A stretch of 64,000 nucleotides of DNA from Chryseobacterium glaciei. Its GTDB lineage: Bacteria; Bacteroidota; Bacteroidia; Flavobacteriales; Weeksellaceae. Each line of letters opens with the position of its first letter. Position 1 is the first letter of the stretch. Position numbers and translations under genes: made by a program. Below the pieces are notes generated by a model. That model was not told the origin of the DNA, made no database searches, and saw nothing but the letters and a program-made list of their open reading frames with translations. Of the stretch, positions 42,856 to 51,852 are shown piece by piece. Location: the NCBI RefSeq assembly GCF_001648155.1, contig NZ_CP015199.1, forward strand, positions 1,091,001-1,155,000, in the 5' to 3' direction.

Positions 42856-45800
42856 ATGGATAAAAGAGTACAATCAGTAAAGTGGTTATATTTAACTGTC
42901 TTTCTTCTTCCTGTCCTTGCAATGGCTCAAGAAAAAGAAACGAAAGCAGAAAAAGAAACTAAAATCGACGAAGTGGTTTTGGTAGGATATTCCAGAGTTT
43001 CTAAAAAAGACGTTACCAACGCTGTTGGTTCTGTAAAAGCCGAAGCTGTAAAGGATATGCCTGTGAATAGTGCTGCAGAAGCCATCCAGGGTAGAATTGC
43101 CGGTGTACAGATTACTGCAAGTGAGGGCTCGCCCGGTGCAGAAGTTGAAATTAAAGTAAGAGGTGGTACTTCTATCACACAGAGTAACGCACCCTTATAT
43201 ATCGTAGACGGAATTCAGATGGATAATGCACTATCCATCATTTCGCCGAAAGAAATTGAATCAATTGAGGTATTAAAAGACGCTGCTTCCACTTCTATCT
43301 ACGGATCCAGAGGTGCAAACGGGGTTGTGATAATTACAACAAAAGGAGGACGCAAAAAAGCGGTTACAACGATTAACTACAGCGGTTACACAGGGGTTAG
43401 AAAAATCACGAATACGATTCCTGTTTTAGATCCTTATGAATTTGTAATGTATCAGTATGAACTTTACAACAAAAACGGTGTAGCTGAAGATATTACAGCC
43501 TTTAATACAAGATATGGAACCTATGATCAACTTGCTACCAAATATCAGAATATTAAAGAAAGAGATTGGCAAAATGAACTTTTCGGACAAGAAGCTTTCA
43601 ACTTTACGCATAATTTAAGCTTAACAGGAGGATCTGATAAATCTGCATTCTCATTAACATTAAATCATGTTGAAGAAGACGGTATCATGCTAAATTCTGG
43701 TTTCAGAAGAAGTATGGCCAACTTTAAATATGATTATGATGTTTCTAAAAAATTAAAAGTTGGATTCAATGCAAGATACAGCCGACAGTTAATTTCCGGA
43801 GCAGGAACTTCTGCTACAGGTTCTCAAGGAACAAACAGACTGAGAAATGCGGTAAGATATCAACCATTTGAAGGAGGAAGTAATGTTCCTATCGATGATT
43901 TTGATCCTAACTACGCAACAAACACCAATTTGGTTAATCCTTTATTGTTGAATGACAATGAAATAAAGGACGCAAGAACCAATGACTTGTTATTAAATGC
44001 TTATTTAAACTATAATATTACGAAAGACTTAACTTTCAGAAGTGTTGTAGGGTATGTACAGAAAGATAATTTTGTGAATCAGTTTTGGGGAACTATTACA
44101 AGTGATGCCAGAGCCAATAACAATCAACCAATTGTACAATTAACAAGGAATCAAACGAGAAGAATTACCAATACGAATACTTTAAATTACACAAAGAAAT
44201 TCGGAAATCATAAACTTGATTTATTATTGGGTCAGGAAACGGTACAGACCGATGGTGAAGTATCGAGTACTTACACAAAATGGCTTCCGGTTTCTATTCT
44301 TCCTAACGAGGCATTTGCTAATATTCAGGCTGCAAGTCCTCCATCAGGAATGATTCAGGATGCACCAAGAACGAGCGCATTACCTCCGGACAGATTAGCT
44401 TCTTTCTTTGGTAGAGTCAATTATATTTATGATAACAAGTATATCATAACGGCTTCCGTTAGATCAGATGCTTCGAATATTTTTGACTACGAAAACAGAT
44501 GGGGAACATTTCCTGCAGTTTCAGTAGCATGGAAAATAAAGGAAGAAAAATTCCTTAAAAACAAAGAATGGCTGGATGAACTTAAACTTCGTTTTGGATA
44601 TGGTTTAGCCGGAAATAATAGAATTACACCTTATTTATACAATACATTCTTTACTACATCTACAGACTTTGGATACACATTCGGAAGCGGTGTCACGCCT
44701 GGAGCGACTACCGGAAATGTTTTAGCAAATCCTAATATTAAATGGGAAGCTACGGTTTCTAAAAACTTAGGGATTGATTTCGGATTTTTCAACGGAAGAT
44801 TATACGGTAGTGTAGACGGATATATTACAGATACAAAAGACCTTTTGGTTTTAGCTAAAATTCCACAGACTTCGGGTTATGAGTCTCAATTCCAAAATTC
44901 AGGAAAAACTCAGAATAAAGGAGTTGAAGTTTCATTAGGAGGTATTATCGTAAACAAAGAAAATTTCACTTGGAAGACTGATTTTAATATCTCTGCGAAC
45001 AGAAATGTTATTAAAAGTTTGGGTGCCGGTAACGGGCCAAACAGTACTCAATATCTTGTACCTTCAGGATGGGTAAACAATTTATTTGATTTTGTTGCTA
45101 AAGTTGGAAATCCGGTAGGAACTTACTACGGTTACGTTACAGAAGGTAGATACGAGATCAGTGATTTTGATTATAATACTGCAACACAAGCCTATACTTT
45201 AAAGGCAGGAGTTGCGAGCAGCAGTGCAGTGGCTAATGGTTCAAAACCAATCCAGCCGGGAGATCTTAAATTAAGAGACCTTAACGGTGACGGACAGATC
45301 ACAGCATCTGACCAGACAGAATTAGGAAGCGCTCAGCCGAAATTTTTCGGAGGTTTCAGCCAGACTTTCAGATACAGAAACTGGGATATGAGCTTATTCT
45401 TTAATTTCTCTGTTGGAAATAAAGTGTACAATGCCAATAAAGTAGAGTTTACCACTCAATATTTATACAGAGACAACAACATGGCAGCGGAAGTTGCAGA
45501 CAGATGGAGATGGTTTGACAATAACGGTGTTAAAGTTAACGACCCTACTGCCCTAGCTGCTTTGAATGCCAATACAACAATGTGGACACCTCCACAGGGA
45601 AGTTACATTCTACATTCTTATGCCATTGAAGATGGATCTTTCTTAAGATTAAACAATGTAACGATAGGATACAGCCTACCAAAAAACTCATTAGAAAGCC
45701 TTGGTATCAAGAATTTCAGATTGTATGCTACGGTTAATAATCTATTTACCATCACAGGTTACAAAGGTTACGATCCTGAAGCGAGTACAAGAAAAAATCC

Positions 45801-45876
45801 TTTAACTCCAGGTGTAGACTACGCTGCCTATCCTAGAAGCAGATTTATTTTAACAGGTGTTGATATAACCTTTTAA
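42856..45876 (+). CDS. SusC-like TonB-dependent outer-membrane transporter
   Basis: 1006 aa. Signal peptide ends at about AMAQ (residue ~24). A plug domain follows directly (KIDEVVLVGYSRVSKKDVTNAVGSVKAE, GRIAGVQITASEGSPGAEVEIKVRGGTSI, APLYIVDGI, SIYGSRGANGVVIITTKGG), then a 22-strand barrel ending DITF. The usual N-terminal carboxypeptidase-regulatory domain is missing. In its place is a short Lys/Glu-rich linker. Partner of the SusD at 45890; together they import pectin oligosaccharides. 13 nt separate the two genes. Confidence 0.95.
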   Translation: MDKRVQSVKWLYLTVFLLPVLAMAQEKETKAEKETKIDEVVLVGYSRVSKKDVTNAVGSVKAEAVKDMPVNSAAEAIQGRIAGVQITASEGSPGAEVEIKVRGGTSITQSNAPLYIVDGIQMDNALSIISPKEIESIEVLKDAASTSIYGSRGANGVVIITTKGGRKKAVTTINYSGYTGVRKITNTIPVLDPYEFVMYQYELYNKNGVAEDITAFNTRYGTYDQLATKYQNIKERDWQNELFGQEAFNFTHNLSLTGGSDKSAFSLTLNHVEEDGIMLNSGFRRSMANFKYDYDVSKKLKVGFNARYSRQLISGAGTSATGSQGTNRLRNAVRYQPFEGGSNVPIDDFDPNYATNTNLVNPLLLNDNEIKDARTNDLLLNAYLNYNITKDLTFRSVVGYVQKDNFVNQFWGTITSDARANNNQPIVQLTRNQTRRITNTNTLNYTKKFGNHKLDLLLGQETVQTDGEVSSTYTKWLPVSILPNEAFANIQAASPPSGMIQDAPRTSALPPDRLASFFGRVNYIYDNKYIITASVRSDASNIFDYENRWGTFPAVSVAWKIKEEKFLKNKEWLDELKLRFGYGLAGNNRITPYLYNTFFTTSTDFGYTFGSGVTPGATTGNVLANPNIKWEATVSKNLGIDFGFFNGRLYGSVDGYITDTKDLLVLAKIPQTSGYESQFQNSGKTQNKGVEVSLGGIIVNKENFTWKTDFNISANRNVIKSLGAGNGPNSTQYLVPSGWVNNLFDFVAKVGNPVGTYYGYVTEGRYEISDFDYNTATQAYTLKAGVASSSAVANGSKPIQPGDLKLRDLNGDGQITASDQTELGSAQPKFFGGFSQTFRYRNWDMSLFFNFSVGNKVYNANKVEFTTQYLYRDNNMAAEVADRWRWFDNNGVKVNDPTALAALNANTTMWTPPQGSYILHSYAIEDGSFLRLNNVTIGYSLPKNSLESLGIKNFRLYATVNNLFTITGYKGYDPEASTRKNPLTPGVDYAAYPRSRFILTGVDITF

Positions 45877-45889
45877 TTAAAACTTAAAC

Positions 45890-47704
45890 ATGAAAAAGAC
45901 AATAATTATTTTAAGTTGCATCCTTTCTTTAACTACACTGACTTCATGTAATGATTATCTGGAAGCAGAAAATTATTCAAGTGTGGCAGAAGCGCAACAG
46001 TTCGACAGTACATCAGATACATTTTCCGCTTTGGTAGGGGTTTACAGCCAATTGGCAGGTGACGACGGATATGGACAAAGATTAGCATTAATTTATCCTC
46101 ACTCAAGTGACGATTTCAGAACTTCAGGAGATTACAACTGTAATGACAGAAGAGGAATTGCGACATTCGGATCTTGTCCTACCAATACAGAACTTAATAA
46201 ACCATTCTTAAAATTATATTCAGGAATAGAAAGAGCGAATCTTTGTATTAAAAACATTCCGCTTTCTCCGGTTTACAAAACAGGTTCTGATGCCGATAAA
46301 AAATTAATGGATCGCTATCTTGGTGAAGCATTAACCTTAAGAGCTCAATACTATTATGAATTGATCAGAAACTGGGGAGACGTACCATTTCAGGATAAGC
46401 CTTCAGCAGATATGGCAGATCTTTATCTTCCGAAAACAGATAGAGATATCATCTACGAAAGAATGATTGCGGATCTTGCACAAGCATCAGCATTAGTTCC
46501 GTGGAGATCAGAAGGAAGCACAACCAACGCAAGAATTTCAAAAGGTTTTGTAAAAGGTCTTAGAGCAAGAATTGCAATGGCAAGAGCAGGATATTCTTTA
46601 AGAAGAAGTCCACAAATAATGGCGCAGGGATCTAATCCTCAAACTTATTATCAGATTGCTTTAGACGAGTGTAAAGACATCATGAATCATGCTGGAGAAC
46701 ATAGCTTAAATCCTAGTTATGAATCAGTTTTCAAAGCTCTACACAGCAATTCTCAAGATACTACAAACGAGATTATTTTCTGCGTGGGAGCTTTTGGAGG
46801 TAACGCCAGAACAGACAGTAAAATTGGGTATTACAACGGTCTAAAACATGATGACAACTCCAACTGGAAAGGTGGTGGCGGTATCAATGCCCTTCCAACT
46901 TACTTCTATGAGTTTACTAAATATGATTTAAGAAGAGACATCAACGTTGGAATTTTCAAAGTAAATAATACCAATCAGGCAGAATTGGTTACTGCAATTT
47001 CTTTCACAGATTCAAAATACAGAAAATCTTGGACGAATATCACAGGACCTTCTCAAAACCTTGCGGTAGACTGGCCTTTGCTACGTTTTTCAGATGTATT
47101 ATTGATGTTTGCTGAGGCTGACAATGAAATTCATGGAGCGCCTTCTGCAGATGCAATCAATGCTGTAAAAGCAGTAAGAAACAGAGCATATACAGGAAAC
47201 TTAGCTCAGGTAGGAACAATCCCGACTGATAAAACAGGATTCTTCAACTACGTTGTACAGGAAAGATTATTAGAATTGGGCTCTGAAGGAATCAGAAAAT
47301 ATGACTTGATCCGTTGGAATTTATTAGATACCAAGATCACGGAAACAAGACAAAAATTGACAGCTTTCGCAAACGGAACTGGTCAATATGCAAACGTTCC
47401 ACTAAACCTTTACTTTAAAAAATCGGTTTACGATCCTACAAAGTCTGCACAGCAAAATATCAACGACATCGATATCTACTATACTGGTGGGGACAAATCT
47501 CAGGTATTTTATATGGCCTCACAAGATGCGACGCCTACAGGCTATACAAAAATTGCATGGAGAGCAGCTGTTTTACCAACTTACATTAGTGATCCGGTAA
47601 AAGGTTTTGCGCAGTATTTCCAGCCAAACAAGAGAGAATTATTGCCTATTTATAGCGACATCATCCAATCTAACTACAATCTTACGCAGGATTATGGTTA
47701 CTAG
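45890..47704 (+). CDS. SusD-like nutrient-binding lipoprotein
   Basis: 604 aa. Lipobox LTTLTSC gives lipidated Cys20. SusD/RagB features: DYLEAENYSSVAEAQQFDS near the N-terminus, a TPR-like core (YLGEALTLRAQYYYELIRNWGDVPF, ARISKGFVKGLRARIAMARAGYS), and WPLLRFSDVLLMFAEADNE, ERLLELGSEGIRKYDLIRWN. It forms the lid on the SusC channel and binds pectic glycans. Followed by a hairpin terminator. Confidence 0.95.
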   Translation: MKKTIIILSCILSLTTLTSCNDYLEAENYSSVAEAQQFDSTSDTFSALVGVYSQLAGDDGYGQRLALIYPHSSDDFRTSGDYNCNDRRGIATFGSCPTNTELNKPFLKLYSGIERANLCIKNIPLSPVYKTGSDADKKLMDRYLGEALTLRAQYYYELIRNWGDVPFQDKPSADMADLYLPKTDRDIIYERMIADLAQASALVPWRSEGSTTNARISKGFVKGLRARIAMARAGYSLRRSPQIMAQGSNPQTYYQIALDECKDIMNHAGEHSLNPSYESVFKALHSNSQDTTNEIIFCVGAFGGNARTDSKIGYYNGLKHDDNSNWKGGGGINALPTYFYEFTKYDLRRDINVGIFKVNNTNQAELVTAISFTDSKYRKSWTNITGPSQNLAVDWPLLRFSDVLLMFAEADNEIHGAPSADAINAVKAVRNRAYTGNLAQVGTIPTDKTGFFNYVVQERLLELGSEGIRKYDLIRWNLLDTKITETRQKLTAFANGTGQYANVPLNLYFKKSVYDPTKSAQQNINDIDIYYTGGDKSQVFYMASQDATPTGYTKIAWRAAVLPTYISDPVKGFAQYFQPNKRELLPIYSDIIQSNYNLTQDYGY

Positions 47705-47733
47705 GAGATAAAAATACATTCATATCAAGTTAG

Positions 47734-47776
47734 ATACAGACTTACTCCGTAACAAGAGCTAAGTCTGTATTTTTAA
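47734..47776 (+). terminator. Terminator after susD
   Basis: ATACAGACTTA (47734-47744) pairs with TAAGTCTGTAT (47760-47770), an 11-bp stem followed by a T run. It could partly isolate susCD from the downstream enzymes. Confidence 0.7.
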
Positions 47777-47797
47777 AAAAATCCAAAATCAAATTCA

Positions 47798-48820
47798 ATG
47801 AAAGCTTCCACTTTTCATAAAAATTTTATTCTGTTTTCTGTTTTTTCTGTATTAATTTTAAGTCTTCTTTCTTTCAAAGCTAATGATAAAACAATCGTGG
47901 TTTCGAAAGACGGAAAAGGCAACTTCACCACAATACAACAAGCCGTTGACGCGGTCGAAAACGGAACTTCAGCAAGAACAAAAATTTTAATTAAAGCAGG
48001 AGTTTACAAAGAAAAAATTACAATTCCAGATACGAAAGGAGCGATTTTGATGGAAGGAGAAAATCCTGAAAACACAATCATCACTTACGACGATTTTGCT
48101 TCAAAAAAGAATTCGGAAGGAAAAGATATCGGAACAACAGGTTCTTCTACTATTTTTATTTATTCAAACGATTTTATAGCAAAAAATATTTCGTTTGAAA
48201 ACAGCTCAGGAAGAGTTGGACAAGCAGTTGCTGTCTTGACTGCAGGCGACAGAATCATTTTTGAAAACTGTAAATTCTTAGGAAATCAAGACACTTTATA
48301 TTTAAAAGGAGCTCAGGATTTAACGGATAAAACAAAACCTTCAAGAAATTATTTCAAAAACTGTTATATCGAAGGTACAACCGACTATATCTTCGGAGCC
48401 GGAACTGCCGTTTTTGAAGACTGTACAATTTACTCTAAAGAAACAGCAAGTTACGTCACAGCAGCTTCTACTCCACAGGAAAACGAGTTTGGATTTGTTT
48501 TTATTAAATCTAAAATTATCGGAAATGCTAAAGAAAATTCAGTCTATTTAGGAAGACCTTGGCGACCTTTTGCCAAAACAGTTTACATCGATTGCGAAAT
48601 CAATTCAACCATAAAACCAGAAGGTTGGCACAACTGGAGCAAACCTGATGCAGAAAAAACAACTTTCTATGCAGAATCTAATTCTAAAGGAACAGGAGCA
48701 AATATCTCTAAAAGAGTTTCTTGGTCACACCAATTAACCAAAGAAGGAAGAAAAAAATACACTACAGAAAATATTCTCAAAGGAAAAGACAACTGGAACA
48801 CGAAAAAAAGTTTAAAATAA
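47798..48820 (+). CDS. Pectin methylesterase (CE8)
   Basis: 340 aa with an N-terminal signal region. Removes methyl esters from homogalacturonan. Right-handed beta-helix motifs: GNFTTIQQAVDAV, GQAVAV, LGNQDTLYLK (catalytic Asp), EGTTDYIFGAGTAVFEDC (catalytic Asp), YLGRPWRPFAKTVYIDC (Arg/Trp). Its products feed the lyase and GH28. 40 nt before the pectate lyase. A second CE8 is at 57325. Confidence 0.95.
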   Translation: MKASTFHKNFILFSVFSVLILSLLSFKANDKTIVVSKDGKGNFTTIQQAVDAVENGTSARTKILIKAGVYKEKITIPDTKGAILMEGENPENTIITYDDFASKKNSEGKDIGTTGSSTIFIYSNDFIAKNISFENSSGRVGQAVAVLTAGDRIIFENCKFLGNQDTLYLKGAQDLTDKTKPSRNYFKNCYIEGTTDYIFGAGTAVFEDCTIYSKETASYVTAASTPQENEFGFVFIKSKIIGNAKENSVYLGRPWRPFAKTVYIDCEINSTIKPEGWHNWSKPDAEKTTFYAESNSKGTGANISKRVSWSHQLTKEGRKKYTTENILKGKDNWNTKKSLK

Positions 48821-48859
48821 TTTAAACCTCATCATCAAAAACACCAAAGATTTTCAATC

Positions 48860-50275
48860 ATGAAAAACCACTTCACAAAACTATTCACATTAGGAATTTT
48901 ATGCGGCATTTCTACCTGGGCGAATGCTCAGGAGGTGTTGAGTTTTCCAGACGCTGAAGGTTTCGGGAGATACACAACCGGCGGACGTGGCGGAAAGGTG
49001 TATTTTGTAACGAAATTGACAGATGACGGTTCAGAAGGGACTTTGAGATATGCTTTAGACCAAAAAGGTGCGAGATATATTACTTTTAAAACAAGCGGAA
49101 CGATCTATTTAGAATCTCCATTAAAAATAAAAGAAGGCGACGTTACCATTGCCGGACAAACCGCTCCCGGAGACGGAATTACCGTTGCCAATTACGAAAC
49201 TTTCGTTGGCGCAGACAATGTGGTTATACGTTACATGCGATTCAGAATGGGTGATCAGAAAAATTTTGAAGGGGATGCCTTGGGCGCAAGATTTATCAAA
49301 AATCTAATCGTTGATCACTGCTCGATGAGTTGGTCAACAGACGAGACAGTTTCCATTTATGTCAACGAAAATACAACACTTCAATGGTGCGTAATTGCAG
49401 AAAGTCTGAGAAATTCTGCTCACCAAAAAGGCGCTCACGGATACGGTGGAATTGCAGGCGGAAAATTTGCCTCTTTTCATCATAATATTTACGCTCATCA
49501 CGACAGCAGAAATCCGAGATTGGGAGAATATGCAGGAAGTAAATTTGCCCTGACCGACCTGACCGATTTTAGAAATAATGTCATTTACAATTGGGGACAC
49601 AACAATGTTTACGGAGGTGAAGGAATGAATGTGAATATCATCAATAATTACTATAAACCCGGCCCTGCAACAATGACAAAACAACGAATTGTTGCTATCG
49701 ATAAAAATGAAAAACCGGAAACCGAAGTTTACAACGTCTGGGGGAAATATTACATCAACGGAAATGTTGTGGAAGGAAATCCTGAAGTCACACAAGACAA
49801 TTGGACGGAAGGAGTTTTCAGTCAGATGAAGCCATCTTACAACTTGACGGATAAAGATAAAAATGCTATAAAAATCAACCAGCCCCACGATATTCAGAAT
49901 AATGTAAAAACACAGTCTGCAAAAGAAGCTTACGAGAAAATTTTACAGATCGGTGGTGCAAGTTTGGTGAGAGATGCAGTGGATTTACATGTTTTGAAAG
50001 ATGTCAAAAACGGAAGTTTCACTTATAAAGGTTCAAAAGGAAGTACCAACGGAATCATTGATTCTCAAAAAGATGTCGGCGGATTTCCAAACCTGAAACA
50101 AGGAACGCCTCTACCCGATTCAGACAACGACGGAATGCCTGATGAATGGGAAATTAAGCATCAATTAAATCCAAAAGTGGCCAACGCCAACGGAAGAGAT
50201 TTAGATAAAAACTACGATAATATTGAAGTGTATTTTAATGACATAGTTAAAAAAATAACCGAAAGACAATTCTAA
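48860..50275 (+). CDS. Pectate lyase, PL1 family
   Basis: 471 aa. Signal peptide to about ANAQ. Beta-eliminates homogalacturonan, giving 4,5-unsaturated oligo-galacturonides. FPDAEGFGRYTTGGRGGKVYFVTKL start, NLIVDHCSMSWSTDE (Ca site), and RNPRLGEY (Arg base) are PL1 features. The C-terminal DSDNDGMPDEWE is a thrombospondin-3-like Ca motif common in secreted Bacteroidota lyases. No T9SS sorting domain seen. Adjacent to CE8 and GH105. Confidence 0.92.
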   Translation: MKNHFTKLFTLGILCGISTWANAQEVLSFPDAEGFGRYTTGGRGGKVYFVTKLTDDGSEGTLRYALDQKGARYITFKTSGTIYLESPLKIKEGDVTIAGQTAPGDGITVANYETFVGADNVVIRYMRFRMGDQKNFEGDALGARFIKNLIVDHCSMSWSTDETVSIYVNENTTLQWCVIAESLRNSAHQKGAHGYGGIAGGKFASFHHNIYAHHDSRNPRLGEYAGSKFALTDLTDFRNNVIYNWGHNNVYGGEGMNVNIINNYYKPGPATMTKQRIVAIDKNEKPETEVYNVWGKYYINGNVVEGNPEVTQDNWTEGVFSQMKPSYNLTDKDKNAIKINQPHDIQNNVKTQSAKEAYEKILQIGGASLVRDAVDLHVLKDVKNGSFTYKGSKGSTNGIIDSQKDVGGFPNLKQGTPLPDSDNDGMPDEWEIKHQLNPKVANANGRDLDKNYDNIEVYFNDIVKKITERQF

Positions 50276-50335
50276 TAACCATGAAAACTCTTTGTTAAAT
50301 CCGGTAAAAAATAATCAACTTTAAAGTTTAAAATC

Positions 50336-51592
50336 ATGAATTTCATAAATAATAAAATAAAAGCATACGCAGTCGCAATTTTAGGTTCAGGAATGTTCCT
50401 TGCATGCGCTCAAACTAAATCTGTAGCATCAAGACCTGCAACAGAAAATTCAAAATCAGGAAAAATAGTTCCAACCAATTTGAAATGGTCTGAAAGAATG
50501 CTACTTTCCGAAATGAACCGTTTCCCGGAATCGTGGATGCTTGATTTCAGTAAAAGTCCAAAATGGACCTATCCATCAGCAATTGTTTTAGATGGAGCTG
50601 AACAGGTTTATGCAAAAACAGGCAAAAAAGAATATTACAATTATATCAGTGACTTTGGAGAAAAACTGGTCAAAGAAGATGGTAGCATCCTTACCTACGA
50701 GTTAGATAAATATAACATCGACCTTCTAAACAGCGGAAATGTACTTCTTTATCTTTACGAAAAAGAGAAAAAAGAAAAGTATCTAAAAGCGTTGAAAATG
50801 CTTCGTTCTCAGATTGATGGACAGCCAAGAACATCGGAAGGCGGTTTCTGGCACAAAAAGATCTATCCAAGTCAAATGTGGCTGGATGGTTTATACATGG
50901 GACAACCATTTTACGCTCATTACACCAAAGATTTTGCAAAAGGTGCAGAAGCAACAAAAGCTTATGATGATGTTGTTTTGCAGTTTGATTTAATTCAAAA
51001 ACATTTGGTAGACAAAAAAACAGGATTGCTGTATCACGCTTGGGACGAAAGCAAAGAGCAGGCTTGGGCAAACAAAGAAACCGGAGTTTCTCCAAATTTT
51101 TGGGGAAGAGCAATGGGTTGGTACGGAATGGCAATGGTAGACGTCTTAGATTATTTACCGAAAGACCATCCTGGAAGAGCAAAATTAATTTCTTACTTAA
51201 AATCTTACACAGACGCCATAATAAAAGTTCAGGATAAAGAAAACGGACTTTGGTATCAGGTTTTGGATAAAGCAGGAGAAAAAGGAAATTACACGGAAGC
51301 TACCGCATCATCAATGTTTGTCTACACGATCATTAAATCTGTCAACAACGGTTATCTTCCAAAATCTTATAAAACTGCTGCCAAAAAAGGCTATGACGGA
51401 ATCATCAAAAATCTTATTTCTGTAGACGAAAATGGTGTAGTTAATTTAAATAAATGCTGTGCAGTCGCAGGATTAGGAGGAAAACCTTACAGAGATGGTT
51501 CTTACGAATATTATGTAAATGAAGAAATCCGTTCCAACGATGCAAAAGGAACAGGACCATTTATCTTGGCGAGTATAGAATTTGAAAAATAA
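50336..51592 (+). CDS. Unsaturated (rhamno)galacturonyl hydrolase, GH105
   Basis: 418 aa. Lipobox FLACA suggests lipidation at Cys24. (alpha/alpha)6 barrel features: GGFWHKKIYPSQMWLDGLYMGQPFYAHY (catalytic Asp in WLDGLYM), HAWDES, FWGRAMGWYGMAMVDVL, and CCAVAGLGGKPYRDGSYEYY. It removes unsaturated galacturonyl residues from lyase products, yielding material for KdgF and KduI. Located directly after the PL1 gene. Confidence 0.93.
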   Translation: MNFINNKIKAYAVAILGSGMFLACAQTKSVASRPATENSKSGKIVPTNLKWSERMLLSEMNRFPESWMLDFSKSPKWTYPSAIVLDGAEQVYAKTGKKEYYNYISDFGEKLVKEDGSILTYELDKYNIDLLNSGNVLLYLYEKEKKEKYLKALKMLRSQIDGQPRTSEGGFWHKKIYPSQMWLDGLYMGQPFYAHYTKDFAKGAEATKAYDDVVLQFDLIQKHLVDKKTGLLYHAWDESKEQAWANKETGVSPNFWGRAMGWYGMAMVDVLDYLPKDHPGRAKLISYLKSYTDAIIKVQDKENGLWYQVLDKAGEKGNYTEATASSMFVYTIIKSVNNGYLPKSYKTAAKKGYDGIIKNLISVDENGVVNLNKCCAVAGLGGKPYRDGSYEYYVNEEIRSNDAKGTGPFILASIEFEK

Positions 51593-51600
51593 TACTTTAA

Positions 51601-51724
51601 ACCATTAAGGAAAATTAAGAAGTTAAGATTCATTAAGGTTAAAATCTAAGATCTTATTAAGTTAATTACTTAAAGCGAAGCTCAACTTAACTATACTAAA
51701 CTTCCTTAATAAAACCTTAATGGT
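51601..51724. repeat. AACCATTAAG palindromic repeat
   Basis: ACCATTAAGG (51601-51610) pairs with CCTTAATGGT (51715-51724); inner AAGTTAAG/CTTAACTA-like parts extend the palindrome. Same family as 38769-38888. Lies right after the GH105 stop. Confidence 0.65.
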
Positions 51725-51740
51725 GAAAAATTTTAAACAA

Positions 51741-51825
51741 TTAGCCTTTGCTGAGTGAAACGCCTTTGCTAACTTAAAAATATACATCAAGTTTAAAAAG
51801 AAAATCTTTGCGCTCTTTGCGTTAA
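51741..51825. repeat. CGCAAAG-family repeat, inverse orientation
   Basis: TTAGCCTTTGCTGAGTGAAA...AATCTTTGCGCTCTTTGCGTT, the reverse complement of the copy at 35121-35215. Sits just before the GH43 gene. Confidence 0.65.
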
Positions 51826-51852
51826 AATTAAAACAGATCTAAAATCTGATTT

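Noticed and set aside
49334..49888. Long minus-strand open frame (184 codons) opposite the pectate lyase
   Set aside because: The plus-strand lyase has signal peptide and catalytic motifs; the antisense product is Ile/Val/Ser-rich and featureless.
51601..51825. CRISPR-like appearance of repeated motifs between GH105 and GH43
   Set aside because: Two different palindromic families occur once each; there are no regular direct repeats or spacers.
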